Source of the DNA: Clostridium putrefaciens
GTDB lineage: Bacteria; Bacillota; Clostridia; Clostridiales; Clostridiaceae
Reading direction: 5' to 3'
Length of the DNA: 64,000 nt
Assembly (NCBI RefSeq): GCF_900461105.1
Contig: NZ_UFWZ01000001.1
Span: forward strand, 62,001-126,000
Position 1 is the first letter of the stretch. Each line of letters opens with the position of its first letter. The notes under the pieces were generated by a model, which saw only the letters and a program-made list of their open reading frames with translations, made no database searches and was not told the DNA's origin. This document shows, piece after piece, positions 1 to 8,576 of this stretch. The translations under genes and the position numbers were made by a program.

Positions 1-1
1 T

Positions 2-97
2 GTTTCAGAAGCTGAGAAAAATGCTGATAATAATAAAAGCACAGTTAATAAAACCAAATGCCACGTGCTAGGGTCCAAAAGTACCACTCTCCTATAA
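2..97 (+). CDS. C-terminal tail of an unidentified protein (cut by window start)
   Basis: An open frame enters from the left window edge and ends at TAA (95-97). The residues are hydrophilic, rich in Glu, Lys and Asn, like a disordered tail or linker. No family can be recognised from about 31 residues. It may equally be non-coding sequence that is open by chance. Confidence 0.25.
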   Translation, partial: VSEAEKNADNNKSTVNKTKCHVLGSKSTTLL

Positions 98-485
98 TGA
101 TTAATTTTTATATAATAAATAACTTTGTGATATCTTATATCCATGTAATATATTTTGAATACATAGATGGGATTAGAATGATTATATATAAGTTAAATTT
201 ATAATAATCTAATTTATACTTCTAATACTTTTCTGAAATGTCATAAAATTAAATAAATCTATCTTATTATATCACATTTAATACTAATGTATTAACACAA
301 ATTACACACTATTTCAAGGCATTATCTTTTAAATAGCTTAAATATAAGATTTAGGTTAATATTTTATATTATATCTAGTTCTAACTAGTTCTATCTAAGT
401 AATGATACTTTAAGTAGAGATTTTAAAGGTTTTAGGGTAAATAAAAAAGATTAGAAATTTAATAAATTAAAAATCTAATCTTTGT
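98..485. other. Intergenic stretch, no gene seen
   Basis: AT-rich sequence with stops in all frames. I see no convincing hairpin with a U-tract and no RNA gene before the tRNA on the minus strand. Confidence 0.5.
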
Positions 486-560
486 TGGTACTCCCAACAG
501 GAATCGAACCTGTATTTATCCCTTAGGAGGGGATCGTTATATCCATTAAACTATGGGAGC
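486..560 (-). tRNA. tRNA-Arg (anticodon CCU)
   Basis: Read on the minus strand, the 75-nt sequence folds as a cloverleaf. The acceptor stem GCTCCCA pairs with TGGGAGT (G-U closing pair), the anticodon stem ATCCC/GGGAT encloses the loop CTCCTAA, and the T arm carries GGTTCGATTCC. The loop gives anticodon CCU. The terminal CCA is encoded. Confidence 0.95.
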
Positions 561-742
561 ATATATTATTATATTACCCTAACATTCTATTATATAAATT
601 GTATTATGTCAATTATAACTAAGAAATAAATTTAAATTCATTAATTCATGAAGTAGTCCCAAATTGTGAGGGAGAACCTTGTAATTTTGAAGTCAAAGAA
701 AAAGATGAAAAGTAAATCAAATATTTAAATATTGTACATTTC

Positions 743-781
743 AAGGATAACTTGCTCTAATAATTAGGACAAGTTATCCTT
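743..781. terminator. Bidirectional terminator-like hairpin
   Basis: The arms AAGGATAACTTG and CAAGTTATCCTT form a perfect 12-bp stem around a 15-nt loop, followed by a T-rich tail on the plus strand. It lies at the end of the RpiR remnant, whose stop codon falls in the loop. Confidence 0.6.
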
Positions 782-1027
782 ATTATTTACATCGAGATAG
801 GCCATATAACGAGTGATGTCAATCTTAAAGTCCTTGAATCCGCTATAACCAATTGCTCTACAAAATCTTACTATAGTAGCCTCACTAGCTCAACATCTTT
901 TAGATAGGTTACCTATAGATAAATCAGAAATTTCTGAAGGCCATTGTAGTATAAAATTAGCTACCTTTTTTTCAGCATCGCTAAGTTCATTTATTATTCC
1001 ATGTATTTTTATAATACTTCCACCCAA
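764..1027 (-). pseudogene. RpiR/MurR-family regulator, N-terminal remnant
   Basis: The frame starts at a TTG (1027) preceded by AGGGAAGG. It encodes a typical RpiR-type N-terminal helix-turn-helix domain: 'LSDAEKKVANFIL', then 'SEATIVRFCRAIGYSGFKDF'. Family members are usually about 280 residues, with a C-terminal SIS sugar-phosphate domain. Here only about 87 codons remain and the frame runs into a terminator hairpin. It also has an in-frame TGA just before the recognition helix, where the family normally has a small residue followed by Val. The SIS domain is gone, so this is a broken gene. The frame, motifs and stop are visible; the family assignment rests on recalled motifs. Confidence 0.75.
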
Positions 1028-1268
1028 TATAAAACCTTCCCTCACTTTAAATATTATGTTTAATTATTTTATTTAAAGGAATACTTATAGTAGTTACTAT
1101 ATTACTTATATATTTTATCATAGAATTTGATTACTTTAAGATTATTATATTTTTAAATATATAAGTTATGTTAAACATTTATTAAAACCTTTAATAGGTG
1201 CGATGCTTATAGTATAATTTATATAAGAATATACTGTAGAATATAAAAATAAATTTGGAGGTGTAGTT

Positions 1269-1604
1269 ATGTTAGATGAATTAAAAAAGGTATTTCTTGC
1301 AGGAGTAGGTTCTGTTGCTTATACTTATGAAAAGTCTTCAAAGATTATTGAAGATATGGTTGAAAAGGGAAAGCTAAGTACAAAAGAAGGTAAAGAATTA
1401 AGCGAAGAACTAAAAAGAAACATGCAAAGTTCTGGGGAAAAGGTAGTTTCAAAAGTTGATAGTATAAAACCTTTAAATAAAAATGAGGTGCTTTTTATAA
1501 TTGAAGAACTAAATTTAGCACATCAAGCAGATTTAAATGAAGTTAAAGAAAAGATGTTAAAACTAGAGGCTAAAATAAGCCTTTTAGAAAATAAGCAAGA
1601 GTAA
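1269..1604 (+). CDS. Phasin-like small helical protein
   Basis: A 111-residue, almost wholly helical protein preceded by GGAGGTG about 6 nt before the ATG. It begins with an amphipathic stretch (LKKVFLAGVGSVAYTYEKS), followed by charged heptad-like sequence and a C-terminal coiled coil. This resembles the phasin / polyhydroxyalkanoate granule-associated fold (family knowledge). It sits 54 nt upstream of the AarF-type kinase gene and is probably co-transcribed with it, a pairing I recall from clostridia. Whether this organism makes granules cannot be told from the window; it may instead be a membrane- or kinase-associated adaptor. Confidence 0.75.
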   Translation: MLDELKKVFLAGVGSVAYTYEKSSKIIEDMVEKGKLSTKEGKELSEELKRNMQSSGEKVVSKVDSIKPLNKNEVLFIIEELNLAHQADLNEVKEKMLKLEAKISLLENKQE

Positions 1605-1657
1605 AAACAGTAAGACACATATAACTAATGGTGGTTTTAAGTAAAGAGAGGTCTAAA

Positions 1658-3250
1658 ATGGCTAAGAATTCTGCTAAACGTTTGAAAGAGATAGTAAAGG
1701 TTTCAGCTTTTTATGGATTTGGGTTTATAGTTGATAATAAAATAAAAAGACAAGATAATTCACCTGAAAATTTAAGATTAGCTTGTGAAGACCTTGGTCC
1801 GACATTTATAAAGCTTGGGCAAATATTAAGCACTAGGCCAGACATATTACCTGCGGAATATATAAGGGAATTATCAAAGCTTCAAGATAATGTTTTACCT
1901 GAAAGGTTTAAAGATATAAATAAGGTTATAAAAGGCGAGTTTGGCAAATCAATTGAAGATCTATTCCTAAAGTTCAATGAGATACCCTTAGCATCAGCTT
2001 CTGTAGCACAAGTACATGAAGCAACACTAAAGGATGGTAGAGAAGTTATAGTAAAGGTCCAAAGGCCTGACATCGCATATAAGATGGAGATGGATATTTC
2101 CATACTATCCAGGATATTTAACCTTACTAAGGCTAAATTTAAAGATACATTAATAGATCCTACTGAAGCTTTAAATGAACTTCTTGATTCTACAAGGCTT
2201 GAATTAGACTTTAATATAGAAGCAGAGAATATAGAAAAGTTTAGGGGGATTAATAAATTAGTTACATGCGTTTATGCACCCTTTGTAATAAATGAATATA
2301 GTGGAAGAACTGTACTTACATTAGAGAAGATTGATGGGTATAAAATTAGTGATAGAGAAGAGCTTTTAAAGTTAGGATATGACTTACCTGATATATCAAA
2401 GAAACTAGCATTAAGTTTCCTTAAGAATATTTTTGAAGATGGCTTCTTTCATGCAGATCCTCATCCAGGTAATCTTCTAATTAGAGATGGAAAGATATGT
2501 TTTATAGACTTTGGTATAATTGGTAAGTTAAATAAGACATTAAGAGACTCTTTAAATGACGCTGTGGTAGCAGTTGCATATCAAGATATAAATAAACTCA
2601 TATCTGTATTTATGTCTATAGGAATAAAAAGTGGATTTGTAGATAGGAATCAACTTTATGAAGATATTGATTACCTCTTTGCTAATTATTTAAATACCTC
2701 ATTTGAAAATATAAATATATCGTATATGCTGCAAGAAGTGTTTGATGTTGCTAGACGAAATAATATTAAGCTACCAAAAGAGTTAACCCTTGTTATAAGA
2801 ACATTTATAATATTAGAAGGTGTTATAGCTCAAATATCCCCTGAAATTAAGGTTTTAGATATTGCTATACCTTATGTAAAGTCACATAACTTAAATAAAG
2901 ATATAGATTTAGATGAAGTTTTATTAAATACACATATATTTTTAAAAAATAGTGTTAAGGTTCCAACAAAATTAATAGAGGTTTCAGATAGTATATTAAG
3001 TGGAAGAACTAAAATTAAACTAGAACTTAAAAGTTTAGATAAACCTTTAAATGAATTAAATAGAATGGTTAATCGTATGGTGTTTGGACTTGTAGTGTCT
3101 GCTATGATTGTTGCCTCATCCTTAGTATTAAATTCTAATATAGGACCTAAGGTATATGATGTTTCACTAATTGGTGTGGTTGGGTTCATAGTTGCCGGGA
3201 TATCTGGTCTTTGGTTATTAATATCTATTTTAAGGTCGGGTATGATGTAA
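1658..3250 (+). CDS. AarF/UbiB/ABC1 family atypical kinase
   Basis: A 530-residue protein of the UbiB/Coq8 kinase-like family. Hallmarks are KLGQILSTRPDILP (KxGQ region), the Ala-rich loop ASASVAQVHEA, the ATP-binding Lys in VKVQRP, the catalytic loop FFHADPHPGNLL and the metal-binding IDFGIIG. Two hydrophobic helices at the C-terminus (about residues 475-530) probably anchor it in the membrane. An upstream in-frame ATG at 1628 has no ribosome binding site, while the ATG at 1658 is preceded by GAGAGG, so I chose 1658. The family supports lipid-linked quinone or isoprenoid metabolism as an ATPase or kinase. In an anaerobe without ubiquinone its substrate is unknown. It follows the phasin-like gene. 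Confidence 0.92.
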   Translation: MAKNSAKRLKEIVKVSAFYGFGFIVDNKIKRQDNSPENLRLACEDLGPTFIKLGQILSTRPDILPAEYIRELSKLQDNVLPERFKDINKVIKGEFGKSIEDLFLKFNEIPLASASVAQVHEATLKDGREVIVKVQRPDIAYKMEMDISILSRIFNLTKAKFKDTLIDPTEALNELLDSTRLELDFNIEAENIEKFRGINKLVTCVYAPFVINEYSGRTVLTLEKIDGYKISDREELLKLGYDLPDISKKLALSFLKNIFEDGFFHADPHPGNLLIRDGKICFIDFGIIGKLNKTLRDSLNDAVVAVAYQDINKLISVFMSIGIKSGFVDRNQLYEDIDYLFANYLNTSFENINISYMLQEVFDVARRNNIKLPKELTLVIRTFIILEGVIAQISPEIKVLDIAIPYVKSHNLNKDIDLDEVLLNTHIFLKNSVKVPTKLIEVSDSILSGRTKIKLELKSLDKPLNELNRMVNRMVFGLVVSAMIVASSLVLNSNIGPKVYDVSLIGVVGFIVAGISGLWLLISILRSGMM

Positions 3251-3360
3251 GGTATGTATACTATTATGAAGTATTTAATATCTAAGGTGTGTGGGAGTTT
3301 ATTTCGGAAGATTAAAGATGTTAAGGAATAATGTATATTATTTTTTGAAATTAAAATAAG

Positions 3361-3392
3361 CTTCAGTAGGGGTTAGTCTACTCCCACTGAAG
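3361..3392 (+). terminator. Hairpin downstream of aarF-like gene
   Basis: CTTCAGT and ACTGAAG pair around a partly paired GGGG/CCC core. A clear run of T is missing, so termination is likely but not certain. Confidence 0.4.
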
Positions 3393-3462
3393 TAAGTAAA
3401 GTGATCTAAGCTATAAAGATCTTTGATTTAAATATATAAATTCAGTTAACATAAAAGTAACT

Positions 3463-4035
3463 TTATATTTCAATACCTCGGAGTACATAGTTCATTAGAC
3501 TATCTAATAATTCTTCTATGTCAGGATCCTCTGCATTTAACAATTCATATATAGAGGCAGACATCAAAATACCTAAGAATAGGTGAGCCATAAAAGCTGG
3601 ATTTCCCTTTTTTAGGATCCCATTGTCTATAGCTTCCTTTAAATACCCCTCTAAGATAGATATATAATCACTTAATGAATCCCTGATTTCTACTTGCCTT
3701 ATTTCTTGACCCCAAAGTTGACTCATAATGACTTTGAAGAAGTCTTTGTATTTATAGACAGATTGAAGCTGTATCTTACAAAGAGCTCTTAGTTTTAATA
3801 TGGGATTACTTTCTTTTTCCGTCTCTTCTATGATGTCTTCTTTTATTATGTCCATACCAACTTTTATTATATAATTAAATATTTCTTCCTTGCTCTTAAA
3901 ATGATAGTATAATGTTCCCTTTGCAAGGCCTCCAGTAATAGCTATATCTTCCATAGTAGCACCTTCATAGCCCTTTTTAGAAAAGATATCAATAGCAGCT
4001 TTAGAAATTATATTTTTAGTTTTATTCAAATCCAT
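3463..4035 (-). CDS. TetR/AcrR-family transcriptional regulator
   Basis: A protein of about 190 residues with an N-terminal TetR helix-turn-helix: 'AAIDIFSKKGYEGATMEDIA' followed by GLAKGTLYYHFKSKEEIF. The C-terminal part is helical and variable, as expected for the ligand/dimer domain. A GTG at 4038 and an ATG at 4035 are adjacent; GGAG lies directly before, so the ATG is the safer start. It is divergent from the phosphatidylserine decarboxylase gene with about 220 nt between them, so it may control that gene, its own gene or the membrane genes nearby. The ligand is unknown. Confidence 0.92.
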   Translation of the reverse strand: MDLNKTKNIISKAAIDIFSKKGYEGATMEDIAITGGLAKGTLYYHFKSKEEIFNYIIKVGMDIIKEDIIEETEKESNPILKLRALCKIQLQSVYKYKDFFKVIMSQLWGQEIRQVEIRDSLSDYISILEGYLKEAIDNGILKKGNPAFMAHLFLGILMSASIYELLNAEDPDIEELLDSLMNYVLRGIEI

Positions 4036-4257
4036 CACTCCAAGTCTATATGAGTATTTACTACCTATAATATATCATCCAACAACAATAAACAACCAAT
4101 TTAAATATAATGTAATTGAATTTTCAGTTATATAGTCTTGCCTTCTTATTTTCCTTATTTTAAAGTATAATATGTATTATAGAATCAATAATATTATTAT
4201 GAAATGTTATTGTATAATTTTTTGAAATATAATAGTTTAACAAAATGGAGAGATGAA

Positions 4258-5151
4258 ATGATAAAATATTATAATCGTAATTCAAAGGAATATGAAGTGG
4301 AAAAGGTGGCAGGGGATAAGTATTTAAAGTGGAACTACTCTTCTCCAGTTGGACTCACTTTACTTGAGATGTTTATAAAAAAGAAACTATTTTCTAAAGT
4401 TTATGGAGGCTACTGTGATAGCTCTTTAAGTAAGAAAAAGATAAATAGTTTCATAAAAGAATTTAATATAGATATGAATTTATGTGAAAAGGGTCAAGAA
4501 GACTTTAATAACTTTAATGACTTTTTTATACGTAGATTAAAAAAAGAGGCTAGACCTATAGATGAAAATAGTAATATGCTAATTTCTCCTGGAGATGGTA
4601 GATTATTTGCTTATGACAACATAGATATGGATAACCTTGTGCAGGTAAAAGGATTAACCTATAGCTTACATGAGCTTATAGGAGATAAAACCATTGCAGA
4701 TAAGTATAATGGGGGACTGTGTTTGGTATTAAGACTGTGTCCTACAGACTATCATCGATTTCACTTTATTGACTCAGGAATATGTAGTGATAGTAAAAAG
4801 GTAAATGGAGATTACTACTCTGTAAATCCTATAGCCTTAGAAAAGATACCTAAGCTTTATTGTCAAAATAAAAGAGAATGGAGCTTATTTAAATCAGAAA
4901 ACTTTGGTGATGTAATACTAGTTGAAGTAGGAGCTACCTGCGTTGGAACAATAGCACAAACTTATGACCCAAACCATGTTGTTAAAAAAGGTGATGAAAA
5001 GGGATACTTTAAGTTTGGAGGCTCTACTACAATTATGTTTATTAAGCCTAACACTGTAAAGATAGATGAAGATATATTGCGTGAAACATCATTAGGTTAC
5101 GAAACAAAGGTTGTTATGGGAGAGACTATAGGTAAGAAAATAAGTATTTAA
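4258..5151 (+). CDS. psd: Phosphatidylserine decarboxylase proenzyme
   Basis: A 297-residue enzyme that converts phosphatidylserine to phosphatidylethanolamine at the membrane. The proenzyme cleaves itself at a conserved (L/G)GST motif to form the pyruvoyl group. Here the motif is FKFGGSTTI near residue 260, the GGST variant. Other family signatures are [16 protein letters not shown] and the His pair in DYHRFHF. The frame is open from 4204, but GGAG lies 7 nt before the ATG at 4258, which gives the usual clostridial length. It stands alone, divergent from the TetR gene. No phosphatidylserine synthase gene is in the window. Confidence 0.95.
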   Translation: MIKYYNRNSKEYEVEKVAGDKYLKWNYSSPVGLTLLEMFIKKKLFSKVYGGYCDSSLSKKKINSFIKEFNIDMNLCEKGQEDFNNFNDFFIRRLKKEARPIDENSNMLISPGDGRLFAYDNIDMDNLVQVKGLTYSLHELIGDKTIADKYNGGLCLVLRLCPTDYHRFHFIDSGICSDSKKVNGDYYSVNPIALEKIPKLYCQNKREWSLFKSENFGDVILVEVGATCVGTIAQTYDPNHVVKKGDEKGYFKFGGSTTIMFIKPNTVKIDEDILRETSLGYETKVVMGETIGKKISI

Positions 5152-5209
5152 ATCATCACAAAAGATATATTTTAATAGTATATGTTCCATAATTAAATAT
5201 TTTACTTTA

Positions 5210-5533
5210 TTAAGCGTAATTTGGTGTATCAATAAAAAACATTGCTCCAACAGCCCAAAATAATAGTAATCCGATAAAAACTGTTACTATATTAATAACA
5301 ATAAACCTTTTAATCTCTTGTTTAGTCTTTGTTTTTGATATAAAACAAAGACTAAACATCAATAATATATACATTATAAATGTACTTAATCCATTTACAA
5401 TTCCTTTATCACTAGGATACCTAAATACTGGTGTGAAATTAACTTTATGATTAACCATATCTAATATAAGTAGTATAATAAATCCATAACAAAATGAAGT
5501 TATTATACTAAATCTATAAGCTATCTTTTTAAT
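5210..5533 (-). CDS. Small membrane protein with apparent ATT start
   Basis: The annotatable ATG-initiated frame covers 82 residues (5210-5455) with two hydrophobic helices. The same frame continues upstream without a stop for 25 more codons to an ATT at 5533, encoding IKKIAYRF and a further hydrophobic stretch. AGGGGGG lies at normal spacing before that ATT, whereas the internal ATG has no ribosome binding site. The natural start was probably ATG at this position, now ATT. Either this is a near-cognate start or the gene is silenced by loss of its start. A TAGTGTTAACACCA palindrome lies upstream. Function unknown. Confidence 0.5.
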   Translation of the reverse strand: MKKIAYRFSIITSFCYGFIILLILDMVNHKVNFTPVFRYPSDKGIVNGLSTFIMYILLMFSLCFISKTKTKQEIKRFIVINIVTVFIGLLLFWAVGAMFFIDTPNYA

Positions 5534-5558
5534 AATAATTCCCCCCTACTTTTAAGGA

Positions 5559-5572
5559 TAGTGTTAACACCA
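5559..5572 (-). promoter_or_regulatory. GTGTTAACAC palindrome, copy 1
   Basis: TAGTGTTAACACCA, followed on the plus strand by a CTTTGTTTTA-like tail that is shared with three other copies at 8577, 48990 and 55971. Each copy lies just upstream of a minus-strand gene or remnant. It is probably an operator. Confidence 0.45.
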
Positions 5573-5920
5573 TCTTTGTTTTATTTTACATCTTTCTTTA
5601 TTTAAATATGTGCAAACTATACTTGATATTAATACGCTAATGTATTAACAAAACATTATAAATAACAAAATGATCCCAGACTCCATAATCATTCGGATCG
5701 GTATTTATAGGAAAAGGATAAGGACTTTTAATAAAAGAGTATAAAGAAGTAAATTAGGTTTACATAGAGTATTGTTAAGAAGATAATACCTACACTACTT
5801 AATAGTAGCATATTAATAGTATATAAAAGGTGAATAATATGAGGTTAATTTTAAAATAACATAGAACAACTTCTAAACAGACTTAAAAATTCAGCCTTAC
5901 TATGTTTTTTAAAATAATGG
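5573..5920. other. Gene-remnant stretch shared with the 50 kb block
   Basis: No intact gene. It holds pieces also present in the second accessory block: about 5592-5665 (repeat also near 49741, 52463 and 52990) and about 5668-5830, a minus-strand remnant with C-terminal motif 'DPNDYGV' also seen near 51850, 53070 and 56960. It ends at the TPR-gene tail remnant (5851-5905). Confidence 0.6.
5851..5905 (-). pseudogene. C-terminal tail remnant of TPR protein gene
   Basis: The minus strand encodes an end like EFLSLFRSCSMLF-stop. This matches the last residues (DEFLSLFGSCPRLF) of the intact TPR genes at 49922 and 54839, and the flanking plus-strand sequence also matches. Only about 18 codons remain. 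Confidence 0.65.
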
Positions 5921-6565
5921 TTATAAAAACTTACAAATAAATTCTCCATTTTCATCAAATACATAAGTATAGCCTTCTAAGATATCCATTTTCATTATTA
6001 TTATAACATTTTCTTTTAGGTTAACTTGAAGAATAGCAAATCTACCACCATCTAAGTGCTTAATACTTTTAGATAAAAGGTCAACAAAATAATAAGCTCT
6101 TTCAACTTGTACACATAGCTTATTTGTATCTTTAAATGGATATACTGTAATATCAGTCACACCATTTTTGAAAAATGAATTTAATAAAAATGTTCTGGAC
6201 TCATCCGACAATGGTGATTGTATTTTAAATATAGACTTTTTATTATCTATATAGGTAAATATATAATCTTGATTAATTGTAATTGCATAGTTACAATATT
6301 TAATTTCATTATTAGTTACCTTTATTTGGTTAGTAGTTATAATGTTATCGCTTGAATAATTTGATTTAAAAAACTTTACATTATCATAGTCGTATAACTT
6401 ATTTTCCACATTCATAACTAAGCTACAATTATATTTAATTATTTCATCAAGACCAGAAAGTGTATATTTATGTTTATTAAGTGCATTTTTAAATGCCAAA
6501 ATAAAAATTATCAATACTAAAAGATAAATTAATGCTGTGAAAATCTTTTTAAACAATATAAGCAT
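5921..6565 (-). CDS. Membrane-anchored protein of unknown function (214 aa)
   Basis: An N-terminal hydrophobic helix (about residues 5-25) is followed by a soluble, probably extracytoplasmic, domain rich in beta-strand-like alternation. No family recognised. GGAG lies directly against the ATG, so translation may really start at the TTG three codons later (6556), which has better spacing. A remnant of the same 5' end (first about 18 codons, same layout) is found at 56838-56890 beside the DUF4352-like gene, which shows that this family belongs to the shuffled accessory set. Confidence 0.7.
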   Translation of the reverse strand: MLILFKKIFTALIYLLVLIIFILAFKNALNKHKYTLSGLDEIIKYNCSLVMNVENKLYDYDNVKFFKSNYSSDNIITTNQIKVTNNEIKYCNYAITINQDYIFTYIDNKKSIFKIQSPLSDESRTFLLNSFFKNGVTDITVYPFKDTNKLCVQVERAYYFVDLLSKSIKHLDGGRFAILQVNLKENVIIIMKMDILEGYTYVFDENGEFICKFL

Positions 6566-6709
6566 CTCCTTTATTTTATTTCAATAAACATATATTACCA
6601 TAACTTAAACTGTTTATCAATATACTATTATTAAATAACATTAAAACTGTTTTGCATATATAACATCATATTTTTTTGTGGGGATATAGGATATCAATTG
6701 ATTCTTAGA

Positions 6710-6842
6710 CTAAGGTGGAGTTTGCTTATAAGGAATATATATCTCCATATGCGTCTTAGAAGAACTTATCCAGGGGGGTAGCAGCCGTCATCCCCCACCT
6801 TGAAGAGGATAGGGGTGTTACGGCTGTTAGCCATCGGATAAA
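6710..6842 (+). ncRNA. Possible structured RNA or mobile-element end
   Basis: GC-rich patch in an AT-rich gap. TTATCC (6766-6771) pairs with GGATAA (6836-6841). GCAGCCGT (6781-6788) pairs with ACGGCTGT (6820-6827). CCCC..CCT pairs with AGG..GGGG around a GAAG-like loop. A GGAG/CTCC hairpin lies upstream. The nested or pseudoknotted plan recalls the omega-RNA/right end of IS200/IS605-type elements, but no tnpB gene is nearby. Strand is uncertain. Confidence 0.35.
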
Positions 6843-6954
6843 TAAAAAATATATGCATCATCATTAATAAAAGATAAAGTTATACAATTAATCTTGCGAT
6901 ATGGTAAAATAAGGATATGTATTTAGCATTTCACAATAAGCCTGGGGGTATATA

Positions 6955-7392
6955 ATGAAGAAAAAGAGAGCTATAATTAGGATATTACTTATGACCATGA
7001 TAATTTCTTTAAATATTTATAATGTGTCCTTTAAAAGGATTAAGTTTAGTGATAAGTATTTCAAAGATGATGATTATAAGATAATAGTTGGAGGTACAAG
7101 TGCAAGTGGGATAAAAGTAGAAGATAGAGATGAAAAAGAAAAGGTAATTGAATATATGGACTCTACTAAATACTTTTATGGATTTAATCTGAAACCTGGA
7201 GGTGATAGCCCTACTGGAGGTATATCCATAGTTTATAAGGATGGCGAATATTATGATAAGTTTATTTTTTATGGAATAAAGGTGGTACATCGTACAAATG
7301 ATGAAGAGTACTGGGAAGAGTATTGGCTTACGGATAATCAGTTTGATAAGCTTCAAAAGTTATACAATGATTTGAAAAAGCGTAGTAAATAA
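6955..7392 (+). CDS. Exported small protein, accessory family A (145 aa)
   Basis: A basic start (MKKKRAIIR) and one hydrophobic helix (about residues 8-24) look like a signal anchor or uncleaved signal peptide. The rest is soluble, with motif 'IIVGGTSASGIKVEDRDEK' near residue 44 and 'YGFNLKPGGDSP' near residue 76. No family recognised. A second intact copy lies at 54244 and a 5'-truncated copy at 49251. The first half is nearly identical between copies, but from about residue 86 to 135 this copy differs strongly (acidic, EYWEEYW) from the others (CRADGNY). The ribosome binding site is GGGGG 7 nt before the ATG. Confidence 0.75.
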   Translation: MKKKRAIIRILLMTMIISLNIYNVSFKRIKFSDKYFKDDDYKIIVGGTSASGIKVEDRDEKEKVIEYMDSTKYFYGFNLKPGGDSPTGGISIVYKDGEYYDKFIFYGIKVVHRTNDEEYWEEYWLTDNQFDKLQKLYNDLKKRSK

Positions 7393-7505
7393 AAAATTAG
7401 CGTGGTTATTTTTAATCCAATAAAAGAAATGAATTGTGGTTATGATGAATTGATTGGTTGCATTTAAACTTATTTTTTAAGTAAAGAGAAAGAGATAGAT
7501 TCTTC

Positions 7506-7979
7506 TCATTTTGACAAATGTTTATTAAATTCATTTATAAAAGCATTTTTAGTATCTTCATTTTCAAAGGCTATTTTAGGTATTGATATAATTTCTTTTG
7601 AATTATATAGATGTATATATTTACTAGATTCAACTACCTTATCAAATAATGACCAATACAAAAGCATATCATAGTTAGTTGAAGTAATTGATAGTCCAGC
7701 TTCATTTATCGATAATAAGAATTCATTTACTTCATCTTCTAGTCCATAAGAAAGAATTTCTCTGGTTAATATTGGATCTAATGTAGTTGACACTATATAT
7801 AATATAAGAAATGTAAAGATTCCTTCTTTCAATCCAAGGAAAATAAAGGGTGAAAAGATTGCAATAAGAACTATATACCTATTTACTAAAGTACGTTTTT
7901 TAAAATTTTCAGAGCCTGAAGTATATTCTGATTTAGAATTTAGATATTCTTCTCTTAAAAGAGAATATTTTATCTCCAT
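7506..7979 (-). CDS. YcxB-like membrane protein, copy 1
   Basis: 157 residues: a charged N-terminus, two hydrophobic helices (about residues 33-80) and a C-terminal soluble domain ending in 'YIHLYNSKEIISIPKIAFEN'. The order and the 'IPK..F' end fit the YcxB-like family (two TM helices plus a small PH-like domain), whose function is unknown. GGAGGTG lies before the ATG. The C-terminal half is almost identical to the copy at 47907, while the TM half differs, as if the gene were a mosaic. It is tandem with a second family member upstream (8066). Confidence 0.75.
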   Translation of the reverse strand: MEIKYSLLREEYLNSKSEYTSGSENFKKRTLVNRYIVLIAIFSPFIFLGLKEGIFTFLILYIVSTTLDPILTREILSYGLEDEVNEFLLSINEAGLSITSTNYDMLLYWSLFDKVVESSKYIHLYNSKEIISIPKIAFENEDTKNAFINEFNKHLSK

Positions 7980-8065
7980 TTAAACACCTCCATTAGTAAT
8001 AAAATTTGTTTATATATCTTTAAAATGCTGAAATGGAATACATTTTCATGGCTTTGGGTTGTCTT

Positions 8066-8551
8066 TTATTTTCCTAAATGTTTATTTAGTTCATTTATAA
8101 AATCGGTTTTATTATTTTTGTTTTTAAATATCTTTTTAGGTATTGATATATTCTCCTTTGAATTATATAAATGTATATATTTTTTAGATTCAACAATTTT
8201 ATTAAATAATGGCCAATATAAATTAAGCTTATATTCATTGGTGGTAACTGATATGGAATTTTCATTTATAGATAATAAGAATTCATTTATTTCATGCTTT
8301 AATTCTTTTTTAACTCGATAATGAAGACCTACCTTAACTGACATTGGCAGAAATATAACCATTAATATGTACATCATAAGAAAGGTGCCAATCCCCTTTT
8401 TTAATAAGAAGAAGGTAATAGGTGCAAATATTACAATAGTAAGTATATACCTACCTATAAAAAATCGTTTTTTAAAATCTTCAGAACCAAATATATACTC
8501 TACTTTAGAATTTATATATTCTCTTTTTGTAAAAGAATATTTTATATCCAT
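8066..8551 (-). CDS. YcxB-like membrane protein, copy 2
   Basis: 161 residues with the same layout as the gene at 7506: two TM helices near residues 33-78, then a soluble domain with 'KYIHLYNSKENISIPKKIFKN'. AGGGGGT precedes the ATG. It differs from the gene at 48479 at only three of its 161 residues. The spacing to the downstream family member (87 nt) suggests co-transcription. The palindrome TAGTGTTAACACTA lies 26 nt upstream of the start codon. Function unknown. Confidence 0.75.
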   Translation of the reverse strand: MDIKYSFTKREYINSKVEYIFGSEDFKKRFFIGRYILTIVIFAPITFFLLKKGIGTFLMMYILMVIFLPMSVKVGLHYRVKKELKHEINEFLLSINENSISVTTNEYKLNLYWPLFNKIVESKKYIHLYNSKENISIPKKIFKNKNNKTDFINELNKHLGK

Positions 8552-8576
8552 ATGAATACCCCCTATTAGTAATGGA

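Noticed and set aside
6700-6850. Group I intron or cobalamin/other riboswitch
   Set aside because: No group I core (P7-type) pairing and no recognisable aptamer consensus; no gene placed for riboswitch control. Kept only as a possible structured RNA.
8025-8321. Plus-strand frame of 98 residues
   Set aside because: Antisense shadow of the YcxB-like gene, with no ribosome binding site. Its equivalent at 48531 is the same shadow in the duplicated copy.
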